A stretch of 64,000 nt of DNA from the NCBI GenBank assembly GCA_019096195.1, contig JAGTXK010000125.1, positions 1 through 64,000 on the forward strand. The letters run 5' to 3'. The notes beneath the pieces are model-generated. The model saw only the letters and a program-made list of their open reading frames with translations, was not told where the DNA came from and did not search any database. Origin of the DNA: Boletus sp. NGJ. Lineage: Eukaryota > Basidiomycota > Agaricomycetes > Boletales > Boletaceae. This document shows, in pieces, positions 59,020-64,000 of this stretch; within the stretch, counting starts at the first letter, position 1; every line of letters starts with the position of its first letter. The position numbers and the translations under genes are program-made.

Positions 59020-59900
59020 CACTGTGAAAAGTAAAAACACTATGACAGAATGTCCTAGACACTAATGTGTAGAGAATCAATGGCTGTGTCACTGATGTCT
59101 GGGACGCGTCTTTCTAGTGTCGGTCACTAGTCACTAGTATTTATGTCCCTCTTCGAGTGACGATAATTCTCAGTGTCAAGCCATTGGGGGATCATGATTA
59201 TGAATGTCAGATACCGAAGTCCATCCTGTACGGGTATACAACTGCGTGTGTCATGCCATCATTCCTCTCGCCTGAGGCCATGTTGTCATCAACGACAGCT
59301 CAACGACTCGGACACCACTGCTGCCGCCCTCTCACCCGATGCGATCATAGTGTCGTCGTCATCATTGCACTCACCTTGCCCCTGCCTGCACTCGCCTCAC
59401 AACTTGAATGTGACAATGACAAAAATGTGACGATTGCGCTGAAGCTCGGCTTAGTCTTACCATCTGGATCTTAGTGTGTGGGTGCTTGTGGATAGGTAGC
59501 TTACATACCTCCATAGGAATTTTCAAGCAATGATACTTGCTAATACCCTCTTGCGGTTGGGTCATTTAGTCTAACGGTTAAAGTCCCCCGAAGTCTCGTG
59601 TGTTCAATTCCCCTGGTCTGAACATATTATTACTACTGTATGTATTTCAACTCTATCCTAGCGGAATTATGGATATCTGGACAGTAAACCACACCAAGCT
59701 TGTGGTCATTTTTTTACTTATTTTGCAGTGGATGGCACTCTGGTTCAATGACAAGGACACTAATTTCTAGTCGACCAAATGTCCATTCCAGTGTCACATT
59801 GGACAGTAATCTTTAATGCCAGACAATTTTTTGTAATGTCAGGGACATTAACTATTATTGAATTGGACACTAATGTATAGCGACTTTACTATTCACAGTG
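59020..59900. mobile_element. non-autonomous DNA transposon with CACTG ends (CACTA-like)
   Basis: 881-bp element bounded by imperfect terminal inverted repeats of about 25 bp starting CACTGTGAA (59020 onward, and the complement ending at 59900); about 20 of 25 positions agree. Flanks carry a 3-bp duplication AGG (59017-59019 and 59901-59903). CACTA/G termini and a 3-bp target duplication are features of the EnSpm/CACTA superfamily. Subterminal copies of the GACACTAATGT motif lie near both ends (about 59057 and 59869). No transposase is encoded, so it would depend on one elsewhere. Confidence 0.7.
59561..59623 (+). other. tRNA-like sequence with A- and B-box-like motifs
   Basis: TTAGTCTAACGG (59566-59577) resembles a tRNA D-arm/A box and TGTTCAATTCC (59601-59611) a B box, at tRNA-like distance. 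The acceptor ends do not pair, and the anticodon arm is too short, so this is not a functional tRNA gene. A SINE head or tRNA remnant inside the CACTG element is likely. Confidence 0.4.
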
Positions 59901-59903
59901 AGG

Positions 59904-60194
59904 TATGTTGGGTAGTCTGACGACCAGCACACCAAAGGGGTCAAGGAGGGATGCTTCCTCAGGTTACCAGGCCTGATTGCTGAAGTTTTTTTTTGGAAAA
60001 TCCCAACAGCCCCAAATGCTTCCAATAAACATTATATCAAAAAATTCCCTTCCATTGGCATTGTGATCAACTTTGAGCATCATGCAGTGACTTTGATATT
60101 AAAGGGCTCGTGGTTGGCTCATGAGGGTTCATACACGACTTGTATTATTCAGATTATCGAAACCACCCAAAAAATCCTCACTCAGTCCGACAAT
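59904..60194. other. 3' intergenic, no feature
   Basis: About 290 bp between the CACTG element and the glycoside hydrolase 3' end. Nothing recognised apart from a T-tract near 59985. Confidence 0.4.
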
Positions 60195-62225
60195 CTACTT
60201 CGGAGGCGTCGCCGTATAGATCCCAATACCACCCGGTCTGAAGTTCAAGCCGGTTGCATTCGTGTTTTGCGACACAGAAAGGATCCGCTGGACCTGCGTC
60301 GTCGCATTCGTTACTTTACCCAGGCCGACTTCACCCCACGGCACATAGACCGAGGACGAGTTGTAATTGGCGACGAGGAGCAGATAGGCGGTACCGTTAT
60401 ACCAGAGGCCAGCGTCGACGCCCTTGATGTTGAAAGTCTCGTGCGTGGCCTTTGGGTCGACGATGAACGGCTGGATGGCCTGGGTGACAACGGTGGTCAC
60501 ATTTTGAGCCGTTCCTTCGATAGTCTCCACATTGCCCGAGGTCGTCGGGAACTGGAAGGAGATCGAACCTGGAGAGACGTAAGCGTGAACGTCAGGGGAG
60601 CGATGTCGTCAGTTCATACCGGTTGCGCCGTGGCTGATAGAGGTTAGATCCATAGAAAACCATTCTTGTCCCGTTGGTGTCGTGTTCCAATAACTACACA
60701 ACAGGCAAATCAGCGAATGCAATCCAAAATTGTAACCTGACTCACGCTCCACTGCCAAAAGCCTGAGGCGTGGTCCATACTGTCTTAGTGCGGTCATAAC
60801 CAAGGATGTTCAACCTGTCCTTGAAGGTTTGGATGCGAGCCTTGATGTCGTAAATGTTTCCCTGACAGTTGTCACAACCGCAGTGACCAAAGTCGGGGGT
60901 ACACGAAGTATTCCAGACAGGCGAGTAGGTGGCATTGATGCCCACTGGATATGCGTCCTCGAGCACGATATCGGCACCCTCAACGTAAGGAGAGAAGTTG
61001 TAATCCTGCATTCAGAACAGTTTCAATCCTCCGGGCCTGAGAAAATCTGAGGGACACTTTACCTGGCAGTTCAGCACTATCGAAACTGGGTGGTAACCAT
61101 CCAACTGGTAAATCAAGTTATAGGTGTTAAGAGCAGCATCGAAGGGATCCGATTTCCCGTCAGGCTCGTGGGCAGTTTCCCAAAGAAGAAGGTTAGGGAG
61201 CGATTTGTAAGCCTCAATTTGCTGAGCGACAGCAGTCAAGTTCTCGTAAATCCTGTAAGGAATGGGACAGTAAGACACAGAGAGGGCACGTTACATGCTC
61301 AAGCCAACAACGCACGTTCGCATATCGAAAACGAGGTAAAGTCCAAGCTCCACGGTTTTGTTGAGAAGTTGCTCGAATACCGTAACATTGTCATACGGAG
61401 GGATTGGGTGAATCTGTGAAAGCGTTCAGTGATAGACCACAGGGGAAAGGATGGATCGCACAGTATTAAAATGCAACGATTCAAGTTGGTCAATGTACGA
61501 CAAGTTTTGAACGAGATTCGCGAACGAGATATAGAAACCCTGAGGAACAAACGGCTGGAAATTGCCACCCTTGCCGTCGGCAGGTCGTGCCAACAACGCG
61601 CCGGTCCGCAAGTCCGTCTTCACCACGGAACCATTAGTGTCCGGAAGGTAAAGGAGTGACGCGTTGGCCGAGAAGTACTGCGTGGTGGACGACGATGACG
61701 TTTCAGCCTGATACGTAGCGTTGCAGGTAACATTATAAGGGGTCTTTTGGGCGGTTAGAGCGCTAACATCGAGAGAAATCTCATATCCAGTGGTGTTGAG
61801 CGGGACTTTTCGCATGGCGATGACTTGATTACCAACGCTGATCGTGACATCCATTTTGCCAAGATGCGAATTCGACCCAGAGCTCGGGAGCGAAATAGGA
61901 GAAGCGCCTTGAAGGTACCGGTAAACTATGGGGGTGTCAACGATAACGGCGACATCCTTTGCATCCTCCTCAAGGTAAGGGCGGAACGCTGGTGAACAGC
62001 GGAACGCGATGAGAGGCTCTACACTGGTGGGAGGGAGCTGAAATTGGCCTCCCGGCGGAACGACGGTCTGATTGGACATGTAATTCTTCCCGCACCTGTT
62101 CAGGTCGCGTCAGCCGCGTCATTCCACGTATAGTCAATACTTGTTACGCACCATGTCTGTGCAAAAACAGGGTTAAAGGAAGTCGCTGCAAGCACAGCGG
62201 CTGCAAGACGAGCACTGTACTTCAT
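60195..62225 (-). CDS. secreted glycoside hydrolase-like protein (TIM-barrel, clan GH-A-like)
   Basis: Likely secreted carbohydrate-active enzyme. Start ATG 62225 with signal peptide MKYSARLAAAVLAATSFNPV ending FAQ, then after an intron CGKNYMSNQTVVPPGGQFQL. The N-terminal part (to about residue 230) looks like a beta-sandwich (IVDTPIVYRYLQGASPISLP, KMDVTISVGNQVIAMRKVPL). The barrel part has LESLHFNTVRSIL, IYENLTAVAQQIEAYKSLPN, then LLLWETAHEPDGKSDPFDAA, where the E-P pair resembles the NEP acid/base region of clan GH-A; later GADIVLEDAYPVGINATYSP, FGHCGCDNCQGNIYDIKARI and TKTVWTTPQAFGSG. The C-terminal domain ends RPGGIGIYTATPPK at 60195. Many N-glycosylation sequons and Cys pairs fit an extracellular protein. 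Substrate unknown. Confidence 0.75.
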
Positions 62226-62267
62226 TTTGGGGCCTAGTGAAGACACCACTTGGTGCGAGGGGAGCGT

Positions 62268-62275
62268 CTTTTATA
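62268..62275 (-). promoter_or_regulatory. TATA box of the glycoside hydrolase gene
   Basis: TATAAAAG on the minus strand, 43 nt before the start codon at 62225. This leaves a very short leader, which is common for fungal secreted-enzyme genes. Confidence 0.5.
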
Positions 62276-62282
62276 CATTCCA

Positions 62283-62298
62283 CCCCCCCCCCCCCCCC
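62283..62298. repeat. poly-C/poly-G tract
   Basis: Sixteen consecutive C on the plus strand, directly upstream of the TATA box of the glycoside hydrolase gene. Confidence 0.9.
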
Positions 62299-63656
62299 AC
62301 CCGTTATTCACGTTACTGATCAGGTAATGAACTAGGGACCCGAGGCGGCGATAGTGACGCTAAGGCTAAGCAGCTACTTGTCCCCGCCTTGGCATCAGTG
62401 CACCGGTAATTGACACTGCCTGAAGCAAGCTGGCGCTTCGCCAAACAGGAGCTAAATCTCCAAAAATCTTGTGCCTGCTCGAGCTGCAAGGTCGCTGTCT
62501 TACAAGGCGAGACAAGAGACAGCTGCTCAGCTGAAACGAAATACTGTAGGCAGAAGGATGGCCCAGACCCGTGACGAGGAATCCTGGCCAGCTCAGTGTG
62601 TGCTTTACGCGGACCAAATTGTGACCTGATTGGCCTCGGAACATAAATACATAACTAATGTAACCTCCTTTGGCAAATCCAGGACCGCGAAATAATAAAA
62701 CGTTCATGTCAACATTACGAACAAGCACAGGGGGAAGAAGTCCTCGGATTTCCTCTTTCGTCACCCATCCTCCTAGTCTCCACTTAACTTCAAGGACAAT
62801 CCAATATCGAAATAACACGAGGTACGGTAGGCGGGGACGCCCCATCATCATGTGCAGAAAGGCGAAAGGGGGGACATATTCGCAGGAACATAGTCCCCCC
62901 GGTATCACTTCATTGCAACCTGATACCCCCATTGTCTCAATAACTTGAACTTGGTAATGCGCATTCGCTCCTCCGGCCAGTAAATAGAGCGGTCGGTGTA
63001 CTCCGATGTATTCGAATCATACTATTCAACTTCCCGGACCCAAAAATACCGCGCTTAGCTTGGTAAGAAATGTTGAGGTTTCATCTACAAGACATGAGGA
63101 CGGGTGACAGTCGTTTGACGACCATTCCTGTGCTATGTATATATCCAACGAAAAATTATTTTGCGCGTTTTTTCGAGGTTCCGACACTGCCGATTGGTGA
63201 GCACCTTGCCGGGGGCTGTGGTGACTCATTGAACGGATCCTCTCGACTTGAAACCATATGTATGCTAGGCACACACTATCCCTGATGGGCCTGGGGGAAA
63301 GAGAAACTCCATATTGTGGAGATTGTAGGCTGTAGCTGCCGCCACGAACTGCATTGGCATCGCCGGACAGATGGTGGCATTTTGCGCTAACTTGGGCTGT
63401 TTAGACCTTTGATCTTGAAGCTTGTTCCGCTTGTCGCTTTCAAACTCTGAACCGCCCTATGGCACAAATCTGAGTCAAAGGATGAGTGGAACTGCAAGTT
63501 GCATCGGTCTGAGAGGAACAGAGTTGTGAAGTTCCGGCCTACCCCTCGAATCTCGACCGTCTTGGCGTAACGTTATCGTGATCAACTCATCGCTATCAGT
63601 CAGTCTCCTGACATGATTTAATCAGTGGTTATTCATCGCCATCAAATACAAGGAAC
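62299..63656. other. intergenic region, no supported gene
   Basis: About 1.36 kb between two divergent genes. Open frames such as 62366-62932 (minus) lack motifs and splice support. Confidence 0.4.
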
Positions 63657-64000
63657 ATGGCACGAACTGCAGTGGTGGAGGTAGAGCTTCGCGCCGCACT
63701 GATTTCCCTGAAGAAAGAAAAGCCGACCTTTGGAGTCGCGAAGATCCACACCCTGCTACTCGAAGCACATCCGACGTGGGCCGTCAGTGAAAAGCGAGTC
63801 AGGAAGATCCTGCAGAGTGAAGGACTCATTGCAACTGAGAAGGATAATGGAACCGGTCCAACGATCGCATCGTACCCCGTGTCCCGTCTCAACAAGAGCC
63901 TTGATGTGACGAAATGGAGCAGCAAAGTAAAAGTTCACTACTTTAATGCCATCAAAGGCAAAGGTCTCATCGCTACGGAGAAGATATCTGAGGGTGAAGT
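63657..64000 (+). CDS. SET-domain protein, Set5-like (5' part only)
   Basis: Histone-lysine methyltransferase family Set5 (SMYD-like SET); yeast Set5 methylates histone H4. Start ATG 63657 (MARTAVVEVELRAALISLKK). The N-terminal helical domain reads PTFGVAKIHTLLLEAHPTWA and VSEKRVRKILQSEGLI, a fold seen at the start of fungal Set5 proteins. The SET domain begins at VKVHYFNAIKGKGLIATEKI, with the G-K-G-L-x-A cofactor-binding start. The gene runs off the right edge with no intron seen so far; the catalytic NH-C and Y motifs lie outside the window. Confidence 0.8.
   Translation, partial: MARTAVVEVELRAALISLKKEKPTFGVAKIHTLLLEAHPTWAVSEKRVRKILQSEGLIATEKDNGTGPTIASYPVSRLNKSLDVTKWSSKVKVHYFNAIKGKGLIATEKISEGE

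Noticed and set aside
62366-62932. 188-codon minus-strand frame upstream of the Set5-like gene
   Set aside because: No domain, no splice signals, and residue composition unlike neighbouring genes.
1-64000. CRISPR arrays, bacterial-style operons, rRNA genes
   Set aside because: None present; spacing, introns and families are eukaryotic throughout.

Overview
The window is nuclear DNA of a filamentous basidiomycete, most likely an agaricomycete (mushroom-forming fungus). The evidence is gene density with many short introns (about 50-90 nt), fungal housekeeping genes (TFIIIC Sfc4, a Cla4-type PAK kinase, a CCR4-NOT Not11-like subunit, mitochondrial uS19m, a trehalose-6-phosphate synthase-like subunit, a Set5-like protein), and families typical of Agaricomycetes: rhodopsin-like and 7-TM membrane proteins, a G-domain GTPase, and TPR repeats of the kind next to CHAT/NACHT domains. 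No species can be named. Gene models below were spliced by eye, so outer ends are firmer than internal junctions.

Layout: 0.2-5.7 kb, a membrane protein of unknown role and TFIIIC subunit Sfc4, both on the minus strand. 6.6-12.7 kb, a rhodopsin-like membrane protein (+) and a tandem duplication of about 2 kb carrying two 7-TM-like genes (-). 13.6-16.9 kb, a ferric/cupric reductase beside a Ctr copper transporter (-), together a plausible metal reduction and uptake pair. 18.0-25.5 kb, a G-domain GTPase (-), a three-exon gene of unknown function (-), dihydroneopterin aldolase (+) and a trehalose-phosphate synthase/phosphatase-like protein (-). 25.8-30.5 kb, a large inverted duplication carrying two divergent short-chain dehydrogenase genes. 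31.9-40.0 kb, a small orphan gene, uS19m, Cla4 (all +), a Not11-like subunit (-) and a small single-pass membrane protein (+).

41.2-53.8 kb is a transposon island: a decayed TPR repeat gene, a Ty3/gypsy chromovirus fossil (42313-49575) with both LTRs and a 5-bp target duplication, LTR-like remnant DNA, and an apparently intact Tc1/mariner element (51398-52997) with unusual two-part terminal repeats. 54-59 kb holds weakly resolved Ser/Pro-rich coding-like segments. 59020-59900 is a previously hard-to-see non-autonomous element with CACTG termini and a 3-bp target duplication. 60.2-62.2 kb is a secreted glycoside hydrolase-like gene, and a Set5-like gene runs off the right edge.

No novel defence or biosynthetic system is evident. 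The most unusual items are the inverted dehydrogenase pair with one diverging C-terminus, the palindromic Tc1 ends, the CACTG element, two introns with GC donors, and small multi-exon genes that are invisible to a single-frame view.
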